From NCBI GenBank assembly GCA_965214305.1, contig OZ243949.1:1984001-2048000 (forward strand): DNA of 64,000 bases, written 5' to 3'. Positions 53,391-61,049 of the stretch are shown here, piece after piece. A program made the position numbers and the translations under genes. The DNA comes from Azophilus sp965214305. Lineage in GTDB: Bacteria; Pseudomonadota; Gammaproteobacteria; Pseudomonadales; Azotimanducaceae. The notes beneath the pieces were generated by a model, which had not been told where the DNA came from, made no database searches, and worked only from the letters and a program-made list of their open reading frames with translations. Numbering within the stretch: position 1 is the stretch's first letter; every line of letters starts with the position of its first letter.

Positions 53391-54375
53391 GCCGCCAGGC
53401 ATCCCGGCCGACCGCGGAGCGGACGTTTGCATCGCGCTGGCCGCCACCGAGAAATTCCTGCCCGGCGCCATCGTCGCCGCCCATTCGTTTCTACAGCAGC
53501 ATCCCGGCTTTTGCGGCGGGATGCTGCTGTTCCACAACAGACTGTCCGCCAAGCGCCGCGCGGCGCTGGCGCGAGCCTGTCCGGCGCTGCGGCCGGAGCC
53601 GGTGCGCCCCGCGCTGCGACGCCGCCTGGCCGCCTTCGCCGGCTGGCCATTGGCGAAGCGGCGGTGGCTTTCCAGCTTCCACTGCCTGGAGGCGTTCCGC
53701 ATCGCCGGCTACCGCAAGGTGCTCTATTGCGACAGCGACCTCCTGTTCCGCGGCCCGGTCTGGGAACTCTTCGACCGCCGGGAGGCGCTGATCTGCTGCG
53801 GGGATTCCGTGTCCATGGCAGGAGGATGCCGCGATGCCGTCTCGTTCCAGCCGCTCGCCAGCCCCGCCCTTGCGGGGGCGAAAGGCGCGCTGGAGCGGAC
53901 GTTCAATTCCGGGTTTTTGCTTATCGACGAGCGCCTGACGGGCGAGCGCGCCTACGCGGAGCTGCTGGGCCGGGTCGCGCCGGACGCCTGGCGCGGCACG
54001 GACACGGTCCACACCAACGACCAGTTCCTGCTGAACCAGCACTTCGCGGGACGGCAAAGCCTGGTCAGTTCGACTTACAACTATCCGCTGCACATGAGGG
54101 AGGCGATTCTGGCGCGCGAGGGGCTGGCGCCGAAGGACGCGAAGGTGCTGCACTTCACCGGCCCGGTCAAGCCCTGGAGCGCCGCCGCCATGCTGCGCTG
54201 GACCGACGGCGACCCCGCTTTCGCCCCCCATCCGGCCTATGCCTGGTGGCACGAGGCGTGGCTGGCCTGCCTGAACGACGCCCATCTCCGACGGGCCTGG
54301 CCCGCCTTGGCGACGCGCGCCTTCGGCGGGCCTGCCGGTGTTGGCGGCGGCGAACAGGCGGGGAAGCCGCCATGA
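53380..54375 (+). CDS. GT8-like glycosyltransferase
   Basis: The 331-residue product has the metal-binding Asp-x-Asp in VLYCDSDLLFRG, an upstream VCIALAATEKFLPGAIVAAH nucleotide-sugar strand and a downstream HFTGPVKPW, the pattern of family-8-like transferases. It would attach a sugar to the peptide or another cluster product (inference). The TTG start overlaps the cyclase end by 11 bp, and its TGA overlaps the next ATG (ATGA). A fragment of a related gene is at 46757. Confidence 0.82.
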   Translation: MTSKPPGIPADRGADVCIALAATEKFLPGAIVAAHSFLQQHPGFCGGMLLFHNRLSAKRRAALARACPALRPEPVRPALRRRLAAFAGWPLAKRRWLSSFHCLEAFRIAGYRKVLYCDSDLLFRGPVWELFDRREALICCGDSVSMAGGCRDAVSFQPLASPALAGAKGALERTFNSGFLLIDERLTGERAYAELLGRVAPDAWRGTDTVHTNDQFLLNQHFAGRQSLVSSTYNYPLHMREAILAREGLAPKDAKVLHFTGPVKPWSAAAMLRWTDGDPAFAPHPAYAWWHEAWLACLNDAHLRRAWPALATRAFGGPAGVGGGEQAGKPP

Positions 54376-55202
54376 GCGCGGCGTACGGGGCGATGCACGA
54401 CCTCGAGCGCGCCGTTCGCACGCACCTTTTCGGCATCGCGCCGAACAACAGCGGCTCCAGTTTCCTCAAGGAGGCGATGGCGACCAGCAAGGCAACCTGG
54501 AACCTGCCGCGGGAAGGCCAGTTCGCGCTCGGCTTCGCCGGCCCCACCACGCTCAAGCACGGCGGGCTGATCTGGAGCGAGCCCGAATGGCGGAGCCGCC
54601 TGGCCGACCCGGACGCCTACGACTGGCCGAGCATACGCAAGGCTTGGCATTTCCAAGCCTTCGCCCGCGACCCCGCCGCTCCCGTGTTCTACACCAAGAC
54701 GCCGCATTTCCTGCTGCATGTGGACGAGCTCGCGCGGCACTTTCCGAACGCCAAGTTCCTGTTCATGGTGCGCAACCCCTACGCCGTGTGCGAAGGCATT
54801 TGCAGGAACCAGCCCCGGAAGGCCGTCCGCTTCGGCGGCGACCTCCCCTCCGCGGCCGCGCGGCATGTCGTCGCCTGCATGGAACTGCAGCGCCGGAACC
54901 TGGAGCGGCACGGCGGCCGGGGGGCTTTTTTCACCTACGAGGACATGTGCGATGCGCCGCATGAGGTCGAGGAGCGGATCCGCGCGCTGGTTCCCGAACT
55001 GCGCGACCTCAAGCTGCGCCAGCGCCTGCGGGTGAAGGACGGGATGTACGACGAGATGCTCGCCAACATGAACCGCCGGCAAATCGACCGGCTCGACGCC
55101 GCGAAAATCGAGGCGTTCAACCGCGTATTCGGCAGCCGCGCCGATTTGCTGGAGCACTTCGGCTACCGGATCATGCCGCCGGCCGCAACCTCCGCACTTT
55201 GA
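54372..55202 (+). CDS. Second sulfotransferase-family protein
   Basis: The 276-residue product has the PAPS-loop-like HLFGIAPNNSGSSFLKEAM (20-38), where the usual PKSGTT is APNNSGSS, and a 3'-phosphate region FLFMVRNPYAVCEGI (~135-149). It is only distantly related to the enzyme at 42854. It is translationally coupled to the glycosyltransferase by an ATGA overlap. The inferred role is sulfation of the peptide or of an added sugar. Confidence 0.8.
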   Translation: MSAAYGAMHDLERAVRTHLFGIAPNNSGSSFLKEAMATSKATWNLPREGQFALGFAGPTTLKHGGLIWSEPEWRSRLADPDAYDWPSIRKAWHFQAFARDPAAPVFYTKTPHFLLHVDELARHFPNAKFLFMVRNPYAVCEGICRNQPRKAVRFGGDLPSAAARHVVACMELQRRNLERHGGRGAFFTYEDMCDAPHEVEERIRALVPELRDLKLRQRLRVKDGMYDEMLANMNRRQIDRLDAAKIEAFNRVFGSRADLLEHFGYRIMPPAATSAL

Positions 55203-55461
55203 ATTGATCCACGCGCTTCATTGCCCGCGCCAGGTCATAAGCCGCTTGGAGCCTCAGCCAGGTTTCGGCGCCGCCTCCAAACGCCTTGTCAAGCCGGATG
55301 GCCATTTCCGGGGAAATGCCGGCACGGCAGTTCACGATATCGGAAAGCTGCTTTCGGCTGACGCCGAGTTGCTTGGCCGCTCCCGTGATGTTCAGCCCCA
55401 AAGGCTCCAGGCAATCGCGCCTTACGGAGAGGCCCGGATGGGGCGGGTTCTTCATAGCCAT
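55171..55461 (-). CDS. higA: HigA-family antitoxin
   Basis: A 96-residue XRE helix-turn-helix protein (NITGAAKQLGVSRKQLSDIV, ISPEMAIRLDKAFGGGAETW) of the HigA type, which neutralises HigB and represses its operon. Its 3' end overlaps the sulfotransferase end by 32 bp. The toxin upstream is truncated. Confidence 0.88.
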   Translation of the reverse strand: MAMKNPPHPGLSVRRDCLEPLGLNITGAAKQLGVSRKQLSDIVNCRAGISPEMAIRLDKAFGGGAETWLRLQAAYDLARAMKRVDQFKVRRLRPAA

Positions 55462-55473
55462 CGCTGATTGCTC

Positions 55474-55575
55474 CTAATGGTAGTCCAACAGGTCCACTTC
55501 GCTGGCGCGGCCCTCCTCGAATCTGAAGACCACCCGCCAATTGCCGGACACCGATGCCTTCACCGAGTCCCGCGC
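55474..55575 (-). pseudogene. HigB-like toxin, C-terminal fragment
   Basis: Read leftward, the frame VSGNWRVVFRFEEGRASEVD then LLDYH and a TAG matches the C-terminal strand pair of HigB/RelE RNases. The N-terminal half is not found upstream. Confidence 0.7.
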
Positions 55576-55691
55576 CAGGTCGCCCGCCGCACGGTTAGGC
55601 CGGATGACTTGCCGAGAGACATGGCCGCGCTTGACGGATGCTGGGGCCCCTTGCCAGACTTAGCCCGACCTAGCTATCTGGGCGCGCCATT

Positions 55692-55943
55692 ATGAAAGTG
55701 AACATGCACGAAGCGAAATCGCAACTCTCCAAGCTGGGCAAGCTGGCCTGGGAGGGGGAGGAAGTCGTCATCGCCAGGGCCGGCGAGCCTTGGCTGCACC
55801 TCAGACCCTACCGCGAACGCCTGAAGGAACGAAAGCCCGGCGGGCTTGAAGGCCGGATGCGCATGGCGCCCGGCTTCGACGACGATGATGAGGAACTCAT
55901 TGACGCCATCAACAAGTCGAAGATTTTCCCGGATGGGGATTGA
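55692..55943 (+). CDS. Phd/YefM-type antitoxin
   Basis: An 83-residue protein beginning KVNMHEAKSQLSKLGKLAWE and GEEVVIARAGEPWLHL, the Phd/YefM DNA-binding fold, with an acidic toxin-binding tail (DDDDEELIDAINKSKIF). It ends just before the PIN toxin it would neutralise. Confidence 0.9.
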   Translation: MKVNMHEAKSQLSKLGKLAWEGEEVVIARAGEPWLHLRPYRERLKERKPGGLEGRMRMAPGFDDDDEELIDAINKSKIFPDGD

Positions 55944-55945
55944 CG

Positions 55946-56326
55946 ATGCAGCGCCTCCTGCTGGACACCCATGCGCTGGTGTGGTGGCTGTCCGACGTTT
56001 CGGAACTGGCTGAGGGTGCCCGCGGTCATATTGCCGATCCGCGCAACGATGTGTTTGTCAGCGCCATTACCGGATGGGAGATTGCCGTCAAGCGCACGAA
56101 GGGAAAGATCACCGCCCCGCGCAACCTGGCGGCTCTGGTTGAGGAAAGGGGGTTTGTCCATCTGCCGCTAACCTTTCATCACGCGGAGCAGGCGGGCGAT
56201 CTTCCGATGCATCACCGCAATCCGTTCGACCGGTTTCTGATCGCCCAGGCGCGGGCCGAGGGGCTGGTCCTTGTCACCCGGGACGCCCGCATTCCCCTCT
56301 ACGGAGTCCGCACGCTGGCGGCCTGA
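55946..56326 (+). CDS. VapC-type PIN-domain ribonuclease toxin
   Basis: A 126-residue PIN domain with RLLLDTHALVWWLSD (first Asp), WEIAVKRTKGK (Glu), DRFLIAQA and VTRDARI (acidic residues), a complete active site. It is coupled to the Phd antitoxin. A TTG at 55940 is an alternative start. Its last codons are duplicated at 57645-57688. Confidence 0.9.
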   Translation: MQRLLLDTHALVWWLSDVSELAEGARGHIADPRNDVFVSAITGWEIAVKRTKGKITAPRNLAALVEERGFVHLPLTFHHAEQAGDLPMHHRNPFDRFLIAQARAEGLVLVTRDARIPLYGVRTLAA

Positions 56327-56676
56327 GCGCAAGGCCGGGCGCTCCTTTCCCGCAAGGCGCGCAGCAACCGGCGGGGGCAGGGGGGCTCAGTTTCAATTTC
56401 CGCCGCCGCGAGAGACCGCGCCCGCGTTGGGCTGCGCCAATGAAGCATTTCCAAATCGAGCCACTACCGGATGACTTGCCGAAAGCGTTGCGTGGCAGAT
56501 CCCCAACGCTGGCCTTCGACAAAGATCCCCTTCCATCGGCTATCGTTCACCACCGCATTGCCGGGGACGAAAGCTATCAACCGTCCATCAAAACGAGGTA
56601 GGCCCAGATGCCCTCGCGTGATATGGTTTGCCCTTCGTGAGCCCTGAACCGAGCGAGGATTCTTCCGCCATGTCCA
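56285..56676. repeat. Duplicated segment: PIN-toxin tail, element C and precursor 8 upstream region
   Basis: Repeats at 57645-57926, in the same order: toxin 3' end, GCAAGGC..., element C (56384-56461, copy 2; 57747-57824, copy 3), CCGGATGACTTGCCGAAAGC, then the leader upstream sequence GATGCCCTCGCGTGATA. The first copy has ~110 bp more between 56498 and 56607. This explains how a start-site remnant came to lie before the nucleotidyltransferase gene. Confidence 0.8.
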
Positions 56677-56855
56677 CCACCCCCCCCCCCCCCAGAATAA
56701 ATAATCGGGACAACCCCACCGGCAAACGCGGCGGCGAATCCCGCAAACGCCCCTGGCACCCGCCGACCGTCAAAACGGTTGGCCTGGATGAGACATTCAC
56801 CGGCCCAAAGAGAAACTCCCTCAACTCGGAATTCGTTGATTATGGGGTGAGTTGA
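56670..56855 (+). CDS. Lasso-type precursor peptide 8, in frame (14-C run)
   Basis: A complete 61-residue precursor from the ATG at 56670 (GCGAGGATTCTTCCGCC upstream, SD GAGG). MSTT, a 14-C run (56680-56693), RINNRDNPTGKRGGESRKR, then the recognition segment W29-H-PPTVKTV-G-L-D-E-T42, F43 and the core TGPKRNSLNSEFVDYGVS (18 residues). The first acid is Glu11, Tyr is at 15 and Ser is last. It is ON, stands alone without an adjacent PqqD, and would rely on PqqD and maturation enzymes encoded elsewhere in the locus. Confidence 0.88.
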   Translation: MSTTPPPPRINNRDNPTGKRGGESRKRPWHPPTVKTVGLDETFTGPKRNSLNSEFVDYGVS

Positions 56856-56984
56856 CGGTTGAAGATCCCTCATCTTGAGGGCGGAGGGCGACCCCGGTCG
56901 CGCCCCTCGACCCGCAAGATTAGCCTCCGGTCAACGCAAAGCGGCGGGGACGCGCCCCGCGGCTTTGGCGGACGCCGGGGGCTT

Positions 56985-57260
56985 TCAGAGGAGGGCGCGG
57001 CGCACCGCGTCGGGTTCCTTGCGGATGACCTCAAGCAGCGCCGCCGCTGGCCCGCTGACGCTTCGGGTGCCCTGCTCCCACTTCCGGTAGCCGGAGAGAC
57101 TCATTCCCACTAGCGGCGCCATCTGCGCCTGAGTAAGGTTGATCGCCTCGCGAACCGCGCGCGGCGAGATGTCGGGATGGACAATAGCCGGCCCTTCGCC
57201 CTTGGCGTGCGCAAGCGCCTCGCGGAGGGACTGGACGAGATCATCGCCGAACGTGCTCAT
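56985..57260 (-). CDS. XRE-family antitoxin of a RelE/HigB-type module
   Basis: A 91-residue protein with a C-terminal helix-turn-helix (LTQAQMAPLVGMSLSGYRKW), the pattern of antitoxins in inverted (toxin-first) modules. Its ATG overlaps the toxin stop by 4 bp (57257-57260). Confidence 0.88.
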   Translation of the reverse strand: MSTFGDDLVQSLREALAHAKGEGPAIVHPDISPRAVREAINLTQAQMAPLVGMSLSGYRKWEQGTRSVSGPAAALLEVIRKEPDAVRRALL

Positions 57261-57616
57261 GATTGGTTGCTCCTTATAGCGGCCTTGATGCTGGCGGCGA
57301 GATTCGCTACGGCACGACGCTCTTCCGGAGCAAGGTCCGTCCGGGCGGATTTCGCATAGACGAGCAGCGCGTACAGCGGGCTGTCCTGATCGAGGTGGTA
57401 GTAGATGACGCGGCTCCCGCCGCGCCTGCCTCTGCCACCGGCCCGGAAGCGAAGCTTGCGAACGCCGCCGGTTCCGGGAATGACATCCCCGGCAAGGGGA
57501 TTCGCAGCGAGGAAGCCGATGAGTTCCCGCTTCTCGTCCACAGTGAATATCTTGCTGGCTTGGCGCGAGAATGTCGGCGTCTCCACTATCGTCTGCGTGG
57601 AGGCAACATAACCCAT
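57257..57616 (-). CDS. RelE/HigB-type toxin
   Basis: A 119-residue RelE-fold protein: TFSRQASKIFTVDEKRELIG, GVRKLRFRAGGRGRRGGSRV and YYHLDQDSPLYALLVYAK. These toxins cleave mRNA on the ribosome. It is coupled to the downstream antitoxin by the ATGA overlap. Confidence 0.88.
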   Translation of the reverse strand: MGYVASTQTIVETPTFSRQASKIFTVDEKRELIGFLAANPLAGDVIPGTGGVRKLRFRAGGRGRRGGSRVIYYHLDQDSPLYALLVYAKSARTDLAPEERRAVANLAASIKAAIRSNQS

Positions 57617-57919
57617 TGGGGGAGTTTAGGCAAGGACATCGGCCATGACCGCATTCCCCTCTACGGAGTCCGCACGCTGGCGGCCTGAGCGCAAGGCCAA
57701 GCGCTCCTTTCCCGCAAGGCGCGCAGCAACCGGCGGGGGCAGGGGGGCTCAGTTTCAATTTCCGCCGCCGCGAGAGACCGCGCCCGCGTTCGGCTGCGCC
57801 AATGAAGCATTTCCAAATCGAGCCACCACCGGATGACTTGCCGAAAGCGTTGCGTGGATGCCCTCGCGTGATACGATTCGCCCTTCGTGAACCCGGAACC
57901 GAGCGAGGATTCTTCCGCC

Positions 57920-58084
57920 ATGTCCCCCCCAGGCCGGGCGCGAGTGCGGCGACCGGCGCGTAGGCCACCGCCATGCGCTGCCGCCATGCGCTGGCTGTGG
58001 TTCGCCGCCATCAGCGCCGCGCCCTATCCGGTGCCCTCCGCGGGCCTCGGTCGATCGGAAGCACCCCCCGGCCCACCGATGTGA
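57920..58084 (+). pseudogene. Precursor-gene start remnant (relic 9)
   Basis: The upstream region and ATGTCC start match precursor 8, but the run is only 7 C (57924-57930) and the sequence then diverges; no W-x-PPTVKT leader or core follows. It appears to be the 5' end of a precursor copied by the 56285-56676 duplication. Confidence 0.65.
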
Positions 58085-59277
58085 CGCCGGCTCTTGATGG
58101 GCTGCTCTGCGGGCTTCGCCTCGCACTCGGCACGGGTGATTCGCAGGCCGACGCGGCCGCGCTGTCTCGCGTCGATGACTGGGATCGCGTCGCTCGCCTC
58201 GCGGCCTGGCACCGAGTCACGACCCTGCTCCTCGATGGACTCGGCCCCGAGGTCGAGCGGATCGCCGGCCGCCAGTTTGCGCACCGACTCCGCCAGCGCC
58301 GGCGCCGGGTGCGCATCCGCGGTCTGCGCCAGCTCGATGCACTGGCCGTCGCCGCCGGCGCGCTCGCCGAGAGCGGGATCCCCTGCCTCGTCATCAAGGG
58401 CCTGCCCCTCAGCCAGCGGCTTCACGGCAATCCGCTGACCAGAGAGTCGATCGACATCGATCTGCTCGTTCCGCCCGACGCGTTCTCCGCGGCCGAGCGG
58501 ACCTTGCGCGAGCGTGGCTGGTACCGACGCTCACCTACCTTCCGGGAGACGCCAGCGCGCAACCGCTGGTACGCGAGGCTCGTGAAGGATGTCGTACTCG
58601 CACGACCGGCGCGCGCCGACGCCGGACCGCCACTCGTGCTGGAACTGCACCGGCGCCTGACAGGCAACCCGTACCTGCTCGACGTATCGTTCGATCGTCT
58701 CCATGCGGAGAGTGCCGTCACGACGGTCGGCGGATACGCCTTCCGGACTCCGGGTGACGACGCCCAGCTCGGCTACCTCGCCTGCCATGGTCTTCAGCAC
58801 TGCTGGCACCGTCTCAAGTGGCTCTGCGACATCGCGGCCCTGGTGGTGTCGATGGACGAGTCCGGCCTCGCTCGCTCGCTCGACTGGTGCCGGGCGCGGG
58901 GGATCGACATCGCCGTGGCGCCCGCACTCGGTCTGTGCGCGCAGGCGCTGCACGTCGCGCACCCGCGCGCGGCCGCGTCGTTGCCGTTCGATGCGCGACG
59001 GAGTCGCTTCCTCGAGCGGATCGCGCAGCGCACTTGGAACAGGCCCGAAAACTGGCCGAACGTCCGGTGGCATCTCGAATTGAAGGTGTTGCATCTGCTG
59101 ACGAAACCCGATCCGCGCCACCTCGTGCACGCGCTCGCAACGAACGTGTTCGCACCGCACCACTTCGGGCAGCCCGATATGCCCGATCGGCTCTTCCTTC
59201 TCTACCCTCTGATCTATAACGTGCGCTGGCTATTAAAGATCGCGCGGCGGAGGTGGGGCGCCGGACGGCAGGGATGA
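58081..59277 (+). CDS. Nucleotidyltransferase-fold protein (PF14907-like), lasso-cluster type
   Basis: The 398-residue product (GTG start at 58081; frame open from 57973) has the uncharacterised nucleotidyltransferase pattern: GIPCLVIKGLPLSQRLHG, then the metal-binding D-x-D in SIDIDLLVPP and a later LVLELHRRL strand. Proteins of this family occur in lasso clusters with PqqD, B2 and cyclase genes, but their reaction is not established to my knowledge. Its codon choice differs from the left-hand cluster, so it may have a separate origin. Confidence 0.78.
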   Translation: MTPALDGLLCGLRLALGTGDSQADAAALSRVDDWDRVARLAAWHRVTTLLLDGLGPEVERIAGRQFAHRLRQRRRRVRIRGLRQLDALAVAAGALAESGIPCLVIKGLPLSQRLHGNPLTRESIDIDLLVPPDAFSAAERTLRERGWYRRSPTFRETPARNRWYARLVKDVVLARPARADAGPPLVLELHRRLTGNPYLLDVSFDRLHAESAVTTVGGYAFRTPGDDAQLGYLACHGLQHCWHRLKWLCDIAALVVSMDESGLARSLDWCRARGIDIAVAPALGLCAQALHVAHPRAAASLPFDARRSRFLERIAQRTWNRPENWPNVRWHLELKVLHLLTKPDPRHLVHALATNVFAPHHFGQPDMPDRLFLLYPLIYNVRWLLKIARRRWGAGRQG

Positions 59278-59549
59278 AGTCGCGCTCCCCAGCTCCCGCG
59301 GCGCCCCCACCACCGCCGCCCCGTCTCTCACCGGATCCGTCATGCGAACAGCCGCCGGTGGCGCGGCTCCGGCGATTCCCGCCAGCGCTCCGGGAGGCTG
59401 CTACGTAGCGCGATTCCAGCACAGCATCGATCTCCGGAGCGCCCGATCAGAGGGATTGCGAGAGCATGTATCGGCCCGGCGGGAATGCCCGGCGCGGCCC
59501 CGGTGCATGTTACCCGCACCATGCGCGGGCCGGTACATTGGGCTGAGAG
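59278..59549. other. Intergenic, nothing recognised
   Basis: About 270 bp of GC-rich sequence between the nucleotidyltransferase and phosphatase genes. No promoter, repeat or gene could be assigned. Confidence 0.4.
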
Positions 59550-60398
59550 TTGGCCATGACCGCGATACCCGTGCGTCTGTTCCATCGGGGTTCCGAGACG
59601 GTGGAACGCAGTACCGGCCGGCAACGATGCACGGAGGACATGCAATGCTTCGGCGCCTCTTCCGCCGCCGGCCGCATGCCAGGGCTCACACGCCCTGCGT
59701 CCCCGCCCGGTACGCGCGTCTATGCGGTGGAGGACATCCACGGTGCGCTCGCCGCGCTGGTCCGGATGGTGGGTAGGATCCGCGAGGAGCGTGGTGCGGA
59801 ACGGCGGGTGCTGGTGTTCCTCGGGGATTATGTGGACCGCGGGCTCGACTCGCGCGGGGTCATCGATTTCTTGAAAGACGATCCCGCCCCCGGTTTCGAG
59901 ACGGTCTTCCTCAAGGGCAACCACGACGCCTGGCTGCTCGCCTTCCTCGACGATCCCGAAGCGGGGCCGCAATGGCTCGGAGCGGGCGGGCGGGCCACCC
60001 TGCTCAGCTACGGCGTTAGCGCCGCGGCCGGCCCGCGCGACACGGCGTACTTCGAACGGCTGCGCGAGGCGTTCGCGCAGGCCTTGCCACCGAGTCACCG
60101 AACCTTCCTCGAAGGGCTCGCCCGATGGCATGTCGAAGGGGACTTCGCCTTCGTGCACGCCGGGATACGGCCGGGCGTCGCGCTCGAGGACCAGCGCGAA
60201 GAGGACCTTCTCTGGATCCGTGACGAGTTCCTCCACGACGGTCGCGACCACGGCCGGGTCGTGGTCCACGGCCATACGCTGACGCAGCATCCCGAGGTCC
60301 GCCCGAACCGGATCGGCATCGATACCGGGGCGTATGCGACCGATCGCCTTACCTGCCTCGTGCTCGAAGGAACGTCCCGGCGCTTTCTCGCCGCATGA
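59550..60398 (+). CDS. Calcineurin-like metallophosphatase
   Basis: The frame encodes up to 282 residues. The conserved part starts at VYAVEDIHGALAALVRMVGR and continues with FLGDYVDRGLDSRG, LKGNHDAWLLAFL, FVHAGIRPGV and VHGHTLTQHPEV, the five metal-binding motifs of PPP-type phosphatases. The first motif has EDIHG where GDIHG is usual, but the ligands Asp and His remain. The start is uncertain (TTG 59550, ATG 59556 or ATG 59640). It lies between two lasso genes and might reverse phosphorylation by the tail kinase (inference). Confidence 0.82.
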   Translation: MAMTAIPVRLFHRGSETVERSTGRQRCTEDMQCFGASSAAGRMPGLTRPASPPGTRVYAVEDIHGALAALVRMVGRIREERGAERRVLVFLGDYVDRGLDSRGVIDFLKDDPAPGFETVFLKGNHDAWLLAFLDDPEAGPQWLGAGGRATLLSYGVSAAAGPRDTAYFERLREAFAQALPPSHRTFLEGLARWHVEGDFAFVHAGIRPGVALEDQREEDLLWIRDEFLHDGRDHGRVVVHGHTLTQHPEVRPNRIGIDTGAYATDRLTCLVLEGTSRRFLAA

Positions 60399-60501
60399 GC
60401 ACCGTGGTCACCCGCACCCCTGCGTTTCCGATCATGCCATTGCGCGGGCTCCTGCCATGTGATGCGCAGTGGCCGGCGACGGGCAGTGGAGACCCGGCGG
60501 C

Positions 60502-61017
60502 GTGAAAACGCTTGCCGCGTTCGTCCGCCTGCCCGCCGCGACGCAGAGGCTGGTGCTCAAGGCGGTGTTGTTCATGCTCGTTGCGCGGCTCCTCGCCGAC
60601 CACGTCCCGATGCGGTGGTGGCGACACCGGATCCACATCGCTGCATCGCCTCTTCCGGGGGCGCTTCGTACAAGCCCGGGGGCGGCGACCGATGGGTCTG
60701 CCTCGCGGATCGGGCGCATCGTTCGCAAGGTGGCCCGCCGGGTGCCCTTTGCCGCCCGCTGCTTGACGCAGGCGATGGCCGTGCACTGGATGCTCCGCCG
60801 GCGAGGCATTCCGAGCCGAGTTGTCTTCGGCGTACGTCGGAGCGCGGCCCCTGATCGTGCGCTCGAGTTCCACGCCTGGGCGAGGACCACCAAGGGACAG
60901 ATCGTCGTCGGCGGAGCCGAGATCGGGACGTATGCGCAGTTCATCGCGCGCGAGGTCACCATCCCCGACCCCACAGACGGTCAGCGCAACCCGTATGACC
61001 CGACGGGCAGCCGGTAG
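60502..61017 (+). CDS. Lasso peptide B2 protein (transglutaminase-like leader peptidase)
   Basis: The 171-residue product from the GTG at 60502 has the B2 fold: an N-terminal helix (QRLVLKAVLFMLVARLL), the nucleophile Cys87 in PFAARCLTQAMAVHWMLRRR and His124 in LEFHAWA, then a VVGG strand. The third acidic residue is not obvious. It cuts the leader after the residue following the conserved Thr, together with a PqqD protein. It lies ~7 kb right of the cyclase, separated from it by toxin-antitoxin genes and repeats. Confidence 0.88.
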   Translation: MKTLAAFVRLPAATQRLVLKAVLFMLVARLLADHVPMRWWRHRIHIAASPLPGALRTSPGAATDGSASRIGRIVRKVARRVPFAARCLTQAMAVHWMLRRRGIPSRVVFGVRRSAAPDRALEFHAWARTTKGQIVVGGAEIGTYAQFIAREVTIPDPTDGQRNPYDPTGSR

Positions 61018-61049
61018 GCGCCCGCGCCGGAGGGAGCCTCTGTGGCACA

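Noticed and set aside
53427..54371. N-terminal part of the long frame 53427-55202 as a fused protein
   Set aside because: Only the part after 54372 resembles a sulfotransferase. The earlier part is an off-frame shadow of the glycosyltransferase.
34317..56855. Poly-C runs as pure assembly artefacts
   Set aside because: Not rejected as a possibility for individual run lengths, but the presence of 11-17 C at the same place in eight separate loci cannot itself be a miscall. Only exact lengths and ON/OFF states are uncertain.
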